Of a stretch of 64,000 nt of DNA, positions 8,964-16,462 are shown piece after piece (within the stretch, counting starts at the first letter, position 1; each line of letters opens with the position of its first letter). This DNA comes from Cohnella zeiphila (GTDB lineage: Bacteria; Bacillota; Bacilli; Paenibacillales; Paenibacillaceae), in NCBI RefSeq assembly GCF_014212055.1, contig NZ_JACJVO010000012.1, forward strand, positions 174,081 through 238,080, given 5' to 3'. The notes beneath the pieces were generated by a model that was not told where the DNA came from, did not search any database, and saw nothing but the letters and a program-made list of their open reading frames with translations. Both the position numbers and the translations under genes were made by a program.

Positions 8964-9046
8964 GTGCCAAGCCGCCTCATCGTCGGCGAAGGATCGAAAG
9001 CTCGAAAGTTCGTCTTTTTTAGATGATGATAGGGCAGGCTTGGCAC
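8964..9046 (-). promoter_or_regulatory. Long-stem structured element between tarJ-like and ugpA-like genes
   Basis: GTGCCAAGCC at 8964-8973 pairs perfectly with GGCTTGGCAC at 9037-9046, and the stem continues inward (GCCTCATC against GATGAT plus GGGC with a small bulge). Inner CTCGAAAG repeats could add a second hairpin. No T-run follows on the minus strand, so it is not a classic terminator. It could be an RNA processing or leader structure, or a DNA operator. Confidence 0.5.
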
Positions 9047-9096
9047 CACGCGTTTAAGTTTACCTCAGATCCGACGAACGTGTCAGCAGGGCTCCT

Positions 9097-10194
9097 TTAC
9101 CACTTGAAGTCCAGCAAAACCTTATGCCAGGTCCGATGCGAGGCGGCCAGCTCCATCGCTTGCGCGAAATCGTCGGCGGACCGGATCTCCGTGCGCTCCG
9201 GAGGCAGCAGCCGGGCCAGCGTCTCCTGGCAGGCGGGATCCTTCATGGCTTCCAGAACGGGATAGAAGTCCCGGATCGAACTGCGGCTGCTTCCCCGGAG
9301 GGTCAGCCCTTTCTCCAGAACGTCCCGGGTGTTGATGGGAACTCTCTCTTCGGAGACGCCCATCAGGATCAAATGCCCGCACGGCTCCAGGATGTCGATC
9401 GCCTGGTTCAAGGCGCTCTCCGAGAACTTGCCGCCCGTGCACTCCAGAGCGATCGGGAACCGCTCTCCGCCCGCAAAATCATACTCCTGAACGAGGTGGC
9501 GCGTCGCGAATTGGAATTGCTCGAGCTTCTCCGGAATGGCGCCGAACACCGTCAGCCGGTCCTGGCTTACGCCGTATACGTGATGCAGAACCGCAGCCGC
9601 CAGATAGCCGACGGGTCCGTCGCCAAACACGGCGACGCGCGCGGTTTTCAGCTGTTCCTTGACGTGAATCAGCGCTTGATAGGAGACGGAGGCCAGCTCG
9701 GTCAGCACCGCGATCTCGTCCGGCACCTCGTCCGGAATCGGAACGGCGTTGGCGGCCGGGACGACCAGTCTCTTTTGGGCGATGCCGTCCGTTCCGCTCC
9801 CCAGAAATTTTCCGCGATTGCAGTAATTGCTGCCATGTTCGTTTTTGCACGCCGGGCAGCAGTGATCGGAATCGGTCCCGTCGAGAAGGAATCCCTGCAT
9901 GTTCGGAACGACGACCACGCGCTGCCCGGACTTTAGCTCCGGCACGCGGCTTTCCGCGATGGTGCCGATCCCTTCGTGGATGAGCGCCATCGGCAGTTTG
10001 CGCTGCAGCACTTCCGCCTGTCTCTGGCCGGTAAAGTACCGCAGATCGGCATGGCAGATGCTTGCAAGCGAAGGCTCGACGACAACTTCCCAATCCCGAA
10101 CTTCGTGATCCAGCACCGCTTCGACCACATCCCGGGGCTTCAGAAGACGATAAGCTTTGGATTGGACATGATGGCGATTGATGACTTGACTCAA
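9097..10194 (-). CDS. TarJ-like ribitol-5-phosphate/polyol-phosphate dehydrogenase (MDR family)
   Basis: 365 residues, medium-chain zinc dehydrogenase. It aligns by eye with TarJ (ribulose-5-phosphate reductase of teichoic acid synthesis): SICHADLRYFTGQR, KLPMALIHEGIG and VLEKGLTLRGSSRS all have close counterparts there. The catalytic zinc Cys and the His-Glu pair are present. A cysteine-rich segment (CCPACKNEHGSNYC) would bind a structural zinc that short TarJ proteins lack. The Rossmann motif is GDGPVGYLAA. TTG start at 10192-10194, nine bases after AGGAGG. No TarI cytidylyltransferase lies beside it, so the reverse, catabolic direction (ribitol-5-P to ribulose-5-P) is a possibility. It heads the polyol-phosphate cluster. 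Confidence 0.75.
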   Translation of the reverse strand: MSQVINRHHVQSKAYRLLKPRDVVEAVLDHEVRDWEVVVEPSLASICHADLRYFTGQRQAEVLQRKLPMALIHEGIGTIAESRVPELKSGQRVVVVPNMQGFLLDGTDSDHCCPACKNEHGSNYCNRGKFLGSGTDGIAQKRLVVPAANAVPIPDEVPDEIAVLTELASVSYQALIHVKEQLKTARVAVFGDGPVGYLAAAVLHHVYGVSQDRLTVFGAIPEKLEQFQFATRHLVQEYDFAGGERFPIALECTGGKFSESALNQAIDILEPCGHLILMGVSEERVPINTRDVLEKGLTLRGSSRSSIRDFYPVLEAMKDPACQETLARLLPPERTEIRSADDFAQAMELAASHRTWHKVLLDFKW

Positions 10195-10287
10195 GGGCGT
10201 AAACCTCCTAGATCCATCCTTCGTAAAAAAAATTGTGCATTGGATGATCATTTGTGTTTAAATAATGTTCGTTAATGATTTAATCGG

Positions 10288-10317
10288 AGTATAATATGCA
10301 CGTGAATGCGTTGTCAA
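10288..10317 (-). promoter_or_regulatory. Sigma-A-type promoter of the tarJ-like gene
   Basis: On the minus strand TTGACA (10312-10317) is followed after 18 bases by TATACT (10288-10293). This sits about 95 bases before the TTG start of the dehydrogenase, in the divergent region shared with the AraC gene. Confidence 0.7.
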
Positions 10318-10523
10318 TACAATTAATAAACATAAATGCGCGGAAAATAAAAAATAAATCACATTTAGAAACATTTTAGTGCATTCGGGGCGCGTGACGG
10401 TTTCCGTTTCGTTTTTCGAAGATGGATAACGTGGCGTTTAGGAGAATGGCTGCGGGGAAAAAAGGGTCTGGATGCCGATTCGCGAAAAGGATAGATATCT
10501 CCAAAGAGAGGAAGGACCACCAG

Positions 10524-11441
10524 ATGCCGAAGCCGGATTTGGCCGCGCTGCAGCCGCAAGAGACGTTGGAGCATCTCGGCGACTTTTTGTTTCCGCCGTA
10601 CATTACGCAAGCCCATATTTTCAACGCGCCCGAAGGCTGGGGATTCGAAGGCCGCGTCTTGAAGCAGTATGCGGTCAACTATGTGATCGACGGAGCCGGC
10701 GAATTTCGGTTCGGGGACGAGGTGTATCGGGTGGAGAAAGGAGACGTGTTCTATTACGGCCCGCTTGAACTTCATGGCTTGCGCGCGGTGCCGGGGCAGC
10801 CATTCCTCTCGATTACCGTTGTCTTTCATTTCGCCGACGCGGCGTTTCCGATGGACCGGCTGCTCGGCGACCGGCGGCATTTCGGCAATTTTTTCGGCCA
10901 TCGCGTGGAAGGGTGTTTCTCCGAGCTGGTCGCCAAATACCGTCAGCCGGGAACGGAAAACCGGTTTTTGAGCCAAACCCTGTTGACGACGATCCTGGCC
11001 GAACTGGCCAAGAGAAGGCCGGACAAGCTGGAGACGGCGGAAGAGGCGGTTCGGGGCAAGAACGTCGCGCGCCTCGTCCAAGCTAAGAATTTCATCGAGA
11101 ACCGTCTCGACCGCGAGCTCGATACCCGGGAGCTCGAGAGGATCGCCGGGATGACGTGGAATTATTTGATCTCCCAATTCAAGAGGACGTTCGGCATTAC
11201 GCCGATGCAGTTCCTGATCTGGGCGCGGGTCACGAAGGCCAAGGAGCTGGCGCTGCAGACCCCCCTGTCGTTCGGGGAGATCGCCGCGCAGGTCGGGTAT
11301 CGGGATATTCACGCCTTCGGCAAAATGTTTCGCAAAAAGACGGGCATGAGTCTTACGGAATTTTGCGCTTCCGTCTACGAGAAGGATCACCATGTCCTCT
11401 GGCCGGGCAACGAAAACGAGAACCCGGAATCATCGCGATAA
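10524..11441 (+). CDS. AraC-family regulator with cupin sensor
   Basis: About 305 residues. The N-terminal cupin-like sensor (about 25-120) has the pattern VIDGAGEFRFGDEVYRVEKG, and the C-terminal pair of helix-turn-helix motifs contains LDTRELERIAGMTWNYL and FGEIAAQVGYRDIHAFGKMF. The ATG at 10524 follows GAGAGGAAGG by about ten bases; a longer frame from 10422 lacks such a site. It diverges from the tarJ-like gene and is the likely regulator of that promoter. Its own tail ends just before a long hairpin. Confidence 0.88.
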   Translation: MPKPDLAALQPQETLEHLGDFLFPPYITQAHIFNAPEGWGFEGRVLKQYAVNYVIDGAGEFRFGDEVYRVEKGDVFYYGPLELHGLRAVPGQPFLSITVVFHFADAAFPMDRLLGDRRHFGNFFGHRVEGCFSELVAKYRQPGTENRFLSQTLLTTILAELAKRRPDKLETAEEAVRGKNVARLVQAKNFIENRLDRELDTRELERIAGMTWNYLISQFKRTFGITPMQFLIWARVTKAKELALQTPLSFGEIAAQVGYRDIHAFGKMFRKKTGMSLTEFCASVYEKDHHVLWPGNENENPESSR

Positions 11442-11603
11442 CGGACGCCTTTTTGCCGATGCCGACTACATACAGACTCTTTCTCCGGGTCATGCCAATC
11501 GAACAGGCGGCCTTCCGGCCCGGCCAGGCGCAGCTCGGCGCCCGCTTCGCGGAACAGGGGGCGGAATTCCGGGGCGCAGCCGCCGATCCGGTAACGGAAA
11601 TAG

Positions 11604-11647
11604 AACTCGAAGAGGGACGCTTTGGGAGAAGCGTCCCTCTTCGAGTT
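11604..11647. terminator. 19-base-pair hairpin between convergent genes
   Basis: AACTCGAAGAGGGACGCTT and its exact reverse complement are separated by six bases. The stem lies between the convergent AraC and MEKHLA genes and would serve as a bidirectional terminator. The T-run is weak (TTCTTTG on the plus strand). The 160 bases between the AraC stop and this hairpin show no recognisable gene. Confidence 0.6.
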
Positions 11648-11669
11648 CTTTGCTAGCCGGAGCGAGCCG

Positions 11670-12131
11670 TCAAAGGTAACGATGCTCCCTGAAAGCGGCG
11701 GCCTGCCCGACATGCGCTCCGTTCGCGTCCGTCAAGTTCCAGACCGTTGCCTTCAGGATGTAAAATCGCCGGCCGTTGCTGGAGATGCGGACTCCCGTGT
11801 AGTCGTCGACGAACCCTTTCTCGTGCACGGCCTTCAGAAAGGCGGCCCGTTGATCCCGTTCCATCGGCTCCGCGGTCAATTTGGACGGCGTGCCCGTGAA
11901 GGTCTCCCAATCCATCTCCCACAGCTCCAGCGCCGCCCGGTTGCCGAAGTTCAGCACCGGATCGGCTTCCGTTCCGTGGGACAAGACCACGCAGGGAGAC
12001 CCGAATAATCGTTCAAATGCATTCTCCGTAGTAACCGGCACGTCCAGAAGCGGCTGCCCGGTCAACCTTCGGTAGCTGTCGATGATGGTTCGGGCGTGCT
12101 CGTTTGTTGCTCCAATGCCGTTGTAACGCAT
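11670..12131 (-). CDS. MEKHLA-domain protein
   Basis: 153 residues, matching the MEKHLA family, a PAS-like fold known from plant HD-ZIP III proteins and small bacterial proteins. Visible landmarks are VVLSHGTEADPVLNFGNRAA, LELWEMDWETFTGTPSKLTA and VRISSNGRRFYI. The ATG at 12129-12131 follows AGGAGG by 11 bases. Function is unknown; a small-molecule or redox sensor role is inferred from the PAS-like fold. It ends the five-gene aldolase operon, 53 bases after the SDR stop. Confidence 0.8.
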   Translation of the reverse strand: MRYNGIGATNEHARTIIDSYRRLTGQPLLDVPVTTENAFERLFGSPCVVLSHGTEADPVLNFGNRAALELWEMDWETFTGTPSKLTAEPMERDQRAAFLKAVHEKGFVDDYTGVRISSNGRRFYILKATVWNLTDANGAHVGQAAAFREHRYL

Positions 12132-12184
12132 GAATTCCGATGCCTCCTCCACTCCCGCTCCTTGGATCCACTCTCTATTTTTTA

Positions 12185-12967
12185 TTATAATGCGGGGCAC
12201 GACCCGCCGTCGATATTGACGGACGTTCCGGTCACGTAAGATGCCGCCTCGGAAGCCAGAAACACGATCACTTTCGCCGCTTCGTCGGTGTCCCCGATTC
12301 TCCCCAGCGGAATCCGGTGGCGGGGATTGCGGGCATACTGCTCCCAGGTGAGCCCGGGCTCCTCCCGCTTCCAGCGTTCCTCCAGCTGGCCGCTGCGGAT
12401 CAAGCCGATGCACACGGTGTTTACGCGGATCTGGTCGGGGGCCAGATCGAGGCTCATCGCCTTGGTCAGGGCTTGTCCGGCCGCGCGGCTGACCGTGCTC
12501 GGCATGGAGCAGGCCGGCGGCGTCTTGGCCCAGGAAGTCGTGACATTGACGATGGCTCCCTTGCCGGACCGGCGCATGTGCGGAATCGCGGCCCGCGACA
12601 GACGGACGGCCGCCATCAGCTTTAAATCGAGGTCGGCCGCCCAAAGCTCGTCTTCGATCCCTTCGAACGGCATGGCGGCGGCGGTTCCCGCGTTGTTCAC
12701 CAAAATATCGAGCCGGCCGAATTGCTGAACGGCGAGGGCAGCCGTTTTCTCGCAGTCTTCGGCATGCGTCACGTCGGCGCGGATGGTCAGCGCGACAGCG
12801 CCGGTCCGTTCCTTGATGAGGCCGGCCGCCGCGGCCAATTGCTCTTGATTCCGCGCGCAAATCGCGACACGGGCGCCTTCCGCGGCGAACGCCGCCGCCG
12901 ATTCGAGGCCGATCCCTTTGCTTCCCCCGGTAATCAGCGCGACTTTCCCCCGAAGTCCCAGATCCAT
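12185..12967 (-). CDS. Divergent short-chain dehydrogenase/reductase without YxxxK
   Basis: 260 residues with a normal Rossmann start (ITGGSKGIG) and the NNAG motif. Where classical SDRs have YxxxK the sequence reads STVSRAAG, so Tyr becomes Ser and Lys becomes Arg. This resembles the 'BKR-like SDR' branch (S-N-V-x-R-A), whose catalytic mechanism is not the classical one. It ends with the typical VTGTSVNIDGG. Encoded 30 bases after the cupin gene and 53 before the MEKHLA gene in the same operon. The substrate is unknown; a keto or hydroxy acid related to the aldolase step is a guess. Confidence 0.85.
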   Translation of the reverse strand: MDLGLRGKVALITGGSKGIGLESAAAFAAEGARVAICARNQEQLAAAAGLIKERTGAVALTIRADVTHAEDCEKTAALAVQQFGRLDILVNNAGTAAAMPFEGIEDELWAADLDLKLMAAVRLSRAAIPHMRRSGKGAIVNVTTSWAKTPPACSMPSTVSRAAGQALTKAMSLDLAPDQIRVNTVCIGLIRSGQLEERWKREEPGLTWEQYARNPRHRIPLGRIGDTDEAAKVIVFLASEAASYVTGTSVNIDGGSCPAL

Positions 12968-12996
12968 GGGATCGCCTCCTTAGGATGGATGATGCT

Positions 12997-13320
12997 TCAA
13001 GGCATGTATTCCTCGCGGGCCGGCGTGAAAATATCGAGAGAAACGGTATCTTCCATCGCATGCACGCTGTGCTCCCGTCCCCCGGGGATGACGAAGCTTC
13101 CGCCCGCTTTCACCTCATATTCCGTATCTTCGCATAAGACCTTGACCCGGCCTTCCAAAATATAAAAAATTTGCTCGTGGTAATGGCTGTGAGCGGGGAA
13201 GTTGGAGCCCTCCGCCAGGAGGTGCTCGACGAGCATGAGCTTGTCGTTGTAGGCCAGAACCCTTCTCTCCACTCCCTGAAACGGATAAGTGACGTCCAAC
13301 GTATCGCGATCGGTCATCAT
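12997..13320 (-). CDS. Small cupin-domain protein
   Basis: 107 residues, a single cupin barrel. Motif 1 reads PAHSHYHEQIFYILEGRV (His-x-His...Glu metal ligands) and motif 2 FVIPGGREHSVHAMED (His). Such small cupins act as metal-dependent oxygenases, isomerases or ligand-binding proteins. It lies 17 bases downstream of the aldolase gene. In this operon a role in handling an oxo-acid intermediate is possible but not shown by sequence. Confidence 0.85.
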   Translation of the reverse strand: MMTDRDTLDVTYPFQGVERRVLAYNDKLMLVEHLLAEGSNFPAHSHYHEQIFYILEGRVKVLCEDTEYEVKAGGSFVIPGGREHSVHAMEDTVSLDIFTPAREEYMP

Positions 13321-13337
13321 GGCGGATTCATCCTTTC

Positions 13338-14345
13338 CTAATGGGCGGTTGAAGCGGCGATCTCATGAACGACTTCGATGATGATGTCTTCTTGCCCGGC
13401 GACGATCTTTCTTCTTCCCAGCTCCAGGAAGACTCGATGGGGGCTCACGTTGTATTTCCGGGACAGCCGTTCCACCGGTTGGGCGAAGCCCGAGAATACG
13501 CCGGCCAACCCGCTGACGACGCTGGTGGAATTGATGGTCGGAACCTTGGCGATGATGGTCTGCTCCGCCAGGTTGGCGCCGTCCAGCAGCTTCTCCACGT
13601 CGATATGGGTGGCGTAGCCCAGCTTGTCCAGCACGGCGACCAATACTTCCAATTGGGCGTTGCCGGCGCCGGCTCCGAAGCCTCGAATCGTCCCGTCCAG
13701 AATGGAAGCTCCCGCATCCACGGCGGCCACCGAATTGGCCACGGCGTGCCCCAGATTGTTATGGGCATGGAAGCCGACCGGAATTTCCAACGCGGCGGCG
13801 AGCGCCCGTACCCGTTCGGTTACGTCTCTCGGCAGATAGACGCCGGCGGAGTCCATCAGGATGACCCCTTGCGCTCCGTAGGACTGCATTTTGGCGGCCT
13901 CCTGCACGAGCGCCTCGACCGGCGCCATGTGGCTCATCATCAGAACGCCGTATGCTTCCCGCCCCATGCTCCGTACGTACTCGATATGCTTCTTCGTGAT
14001 ATCCGCTTCCGTACAGTGGGACGCCACCCTGACCACATGCACGCCCAGATCCAATGCCGACTTCAAGTCGTGAAGGGTAGCGACGCCCGGAATGACATGG
14101 ATGCCGATCTTCGCACGGCGCAAAGTAGCGGCGGCCAATCGGATCATGTCGGGATCCGATACAAGAGATTCGCCTAATTGCAGAGAGGAGGCCCCGAGGC
14201 CGTTGCCGTGTCCCACCTCGACAATGGGGATGCCTGCCGCGTCGGCGATGAGCATGTACCCGCGCATCTGCTCTTCGGTCAACTGATGGCGCACCGCATG
14301 GGAGCCGTCTCTCAAGGTAGGGTCGCTGATCAGCACGGCGGACAT
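13338..14345 (-). CDS. mhpE: 4-hydroxy-2-oxovalerate aldolase
   Basis: 335 residues of the DmpG/MhpE family: a DRE-type TIM barrel cleaving 4-hydroxy-2-oxovalerate to pyruvate and acetaldehyde. The N-terminus has SDPTLRDGSHAVRHQ with the metal-binding Asp and catalytic base region. Later HAHNNLGHAVANS carries the metal-binding His-x-His, followed by DGTIRGFGAGAGNA. The C-terminal helical part (about 270-335) is the surface that in known systems channels acetaldehyde to the dehydrogenase. ATG at 14343-14345, only two bases after the dehydrogenase stop, so the pair is co-translated and probably forms one complex. Confidence 0.93.
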   Translation of the reverse strand: MSAVLISDPTLRDGSHAVRHQLTEEQMRGYMLIADAAGIPIVEVGHGNGLGASSLQLGESLVSDPDMIRLAAATLRRAKIGIHVIPGVATLHDLKSALDLGVHVVRVASHCTEADITKKHIEYVRSMGREAYGVLMMSHMAPVEALVQEAAKMQSYGAQGVILMDSAGVYLPRDVTERVRALAAALEIPVGFHAHNNLGHAVANSVAAVDAGASILDGTIRGFGAGAGNAQLEVLVAVLDKLGYATHIDVEKLLDGANLAEQTIIAKVPTINSTSVVSGLAGVFSGFAQPVERLSRKYNVSPHRVFLELGRRKIVAGQEDIIIEVVHEIAASTAH

Positions 14346-14347
14346 GT

Positions 14348-15235
14348 TTACGCTCCTTTCCGAGCGTTGCCGATTTTGAAGGCGTATTCCTCCGCAATCG
14401 CAACGGCGGCGCAGTTGATGATGTCCAGATTGCCGGCATACTTGGGCAGATAATCGCCAAGCCCCTGCACTTTGATCATGACCACGATCTTCCCGTCCTC
14501 CAATGTAGGAGGGAGCAAGAGCCGGTAGCCCGGAACATAAGACTGCATCTTCCGGATCAAATCTTCCAGATACTTCGAAAGGGCGTCCGGATCGGGATCG
14601 GACACCTTGGCGTAAACGGTGGTCTGCATGTCGATGCACGGCTCGGCCGGGTTCAAATTCAGGATGGCCTTGGCGCGCCGGCATCGGGAGAACTTGACGA
14701 TCGCTTCCTCCGTCGTCTCGATGTATTCGTCCAGATTCGATCGGGTGGCGGGTCCGGCGCTTCTCGAAGCGATGCTCGAGACGACCTCGATGTAGTCGAC
14801 GTGCCGGTGGGTTTGGCCGATGGCGTAGGCGATGGGCACGGAGGCTTGTCCTCCGCAGGTTACCATATTCACGTTGTCGAGCGTCAGGCATTCGTTCAGG
14901 TTGACGGCGGGAACGCACATCTCCCCGATTTTGGACGGGGTCATATCGATGACGAACTTGCCCAGGTTCTTGAAAATGCCCGCGTGCTGGGCGTGCGCAT
15001 ACGCCGAGGTTGCATCGAAGACGATGTCGTACAGATGAGCGTTGTCGACGATCGCATCGATTTGCTTGTCGGAGACTTGAATGCCCATCTCCCGGGCCAC
15101 CTTCATGCCGGGCGATTCCGGATTTCGGCCTACGAACAATGTGCATTCCAGCTTGGACGACCGTGCGGTCTTCTTCAACAGATCAGTTCCGATATTGCCG
15201 CTGCCGAGGATGGCAACCTTGGCCCTGCCGTTCAT
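14348..15235 (-). CDS. mhpF: Acetaldehyde dehydrogenase (acetylating)
   Basis: 295 residues of the DmpF/MhpF family, oxidising acetaldehyde to acetyl-CoA with NAD and CoA. The NAD-binding start is VAILGSGNIGTDLL, and the catalytic cysteine is in NMVTCGGQASVP (Cys127). The ATG at 15233-15235 has GGAGG seven bases upstream; a TTG one codon earlier is less likely. First gene of the five-gene operon. No hydratase (MhpD) or upstream aromatic-ring enzyme is in the window, so the source of hydroxy-oxovalerate is not evident. Confidence 0.93.
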   Translation of the reverse strand: MNGRAKVAILGSGNIGTDLLKKTARSSKLECTLFVGRNPESPGMKVAREMGIQVSDKQIDAIVDNAHLYDIVFDATSAYAHAQHAGIFKNLGKFVIDMTPSKIGEMCVPAVNLNECLTLDNVNMVTCGGQASVPIAYAIGQTHRHVDYIEVVSSIASRSAGPATRSNLDEYIETTEEAIVKFSRCRRAKAILNLNPAEPCIDMQTTVYAKVSDPDPDALSKYLEDLIRKMQSYVPGYRLLLPPTLEDGKIVVMIKVQGLGDYLPKYAGNLDIINCAAVAIAEEYAFKIGNARKGA

Positions 15236-15440
15236 CAAAAATCCTCCTTTGCTCTTAGGGTTAACGGAAGACAGAATTTTCCGTTATTTTAAGCCGCAAT
15301 CACCACCTCCTTTACGGATCGTCCTTCCGAGCGTATGCAGGTTTTGTCACAATCGCGCGAAAAATGCAAAATATTCACACCGTAAATATACAAAATCGGT
15401 ATGAATTAGGATATAGGCCTTTCTTATTGTTTTTTAATAA

Positions 15441-15540
15441 TTGGCATTTTGTTAGATGTGCCGATCGAATGGCAGATATTGTTCATTATAATGACGGGGA
15501 TCTGTAGATTTTCGGTTTCTAGCAGGTTGCCATTTTGTTA
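15441..15540 (+). promoter_or_regulatory. Paired 14-base direct repeats upstream of the AraC gene
   Basis: TTGGCATTTTGTTA (15441-15454) and TTGCCATTTTGTTA (15527-15540) differ at one base and are 86 bases apart, about eight helical turns. They lie in the 345-base region between the mhpFE operon and the AraC gene. Such spaced direct repeats fit AraC-type looping sites. Which gene they control is not shown. I see no other gene in this region. Confidence 0.5.
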
Positions 15541-15580
15541 TGATGAGAAAAAGAAAACTGCGCAAAGGGGTCGAGCCGCC

Positions 15581-16462
15581 GTGCTTCGGGAGTACGAATA
15601 CGAGTTTGCGGAGTTTCTCTACTACACGCCCGGCGATCTGGATAAAGAGAGCGGCCTCTGGCCGGTTCGCGGGGGGAGAACCCTCGCCAAGCCGAACTAT
15701 CGGGTGGGGCCGAAGCGGATCGAATGCTGGAGTCTTCATCTCGTTCGGGAGGGAAGGGTCCGTCTTGAATTCGACGGCGGCACCGCGGACCTGGGGGCGG
15801 GCGATCTGTTCTGTCTTTTCCCGGATCGAGCCTACACGTACTTCAAGCCTCCGGAGGACTCGGCGCTTCGCATGAGCTGGCTGGCGTTGGACGGCCAGAG
15901 GGTCGAACCGCTGCTCGCGAGGATCGGGATGACGCCTGACAAGCCGTATCTCGGGAAGCCGTCGCCCGACGGGCGTATCCACGAAGCGGCCGAACTTGCG
16001 ATCGAGGCGCTTGCGAATGCCGATCAGGGCCAACCGGCTTCCGCGCTGGAGCTGCAGGCGCTTGTCGGCGCCCTGTTCGCCGAGCTGCTGCGGAGGACGG
16101 GGACCGATTCCGGGAAGGCGGATACAGCCGATTGGATCAAGCAATGCCGGTCGTTTATGGATCTGCATGCCACGGAGGGAATCACGGTGCGGCAGGTTGC
16201 GGATCTCGCCGGCGTGCATCGCTCTTATTTCTCGAACGAGTTCACGCGGCAGACGGGGATCTCCCCCGTGAAGTACCTGCAGAGGATTCGCATGGAGAAG
16301 GCCGTCCGATTGCTGAAGGACACGGATGCGACGGTCACGGAGATTGCCTTGTCGCTCGGGTATCCGAACCTGCATTCGTTCACCCGGGCTTTCAAGATGT
16401 ACTACGAGGCGTCCCCGCTGGCCGTGAGGCAGGACGGCGACGGAAGGAGACGTTTCCGATGA
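15581..16462 (+). CDS. AraC-family regulator
   Basis: About 293 residues. The N-terminal cupin-like domain includes IECWSLHLVREGRVRL and DLGAGDLFCLFP. The C-terminal helix-turn-helix pair (about 195-290) includes ITVRQVADLAGVHRSYFSN and the second helix VTEIALSLGYPNLHSFTRAF. The frame is open from 15449, but the GTG at 15581 has AAAGGGG ten bases upstream, and sequence before it is not domain-like. It ends in an ATGA overlap with the YesM-type kinase gene, so the three regulators are one operon. Likely target is the arabinose-polymer unit downstream or the divergent aldolase operon. Confidence 0.87.
   Translation: MLREYEYEFAEFLYYTPGDLDKESGLWPVRGGRTLAKPNYRVGPKRIECWSLHLVREGRVRLEFDGGTADLGAGDLFCLFPDRAYTYFKPPEDSALRMSWLALDGQRVEPLLARIGMTPDKPYLGKPSPDGRIHEAAELAIEALANADQGQPASALELQALVGALFAELLRRTGTDSGKADTADWIKQCRSFMDLHATEGITVRQVADLAGVHRSYFSNEFTRQTGISPVKYLQRIRMEKAVRLLKDTDATVTEIALSLGYPNLHSFTRAFKMYYEASPLAVRQDGDGRRRFR

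Noticed and set aside
8964..9046. A known riboswitch
   Set aside because: I cannot match the stems or loops to any riboswitch class I know, so it is kept as an unnamed structured element.
11387..11713. A 108-codon minus-strand frame between the AraC and MEKHLA genes
   Set aside because: It runs through the perfect terminator hairpin and into the AraC coding end. No family is recognised, and part of the reading looks protein-like only by chance.
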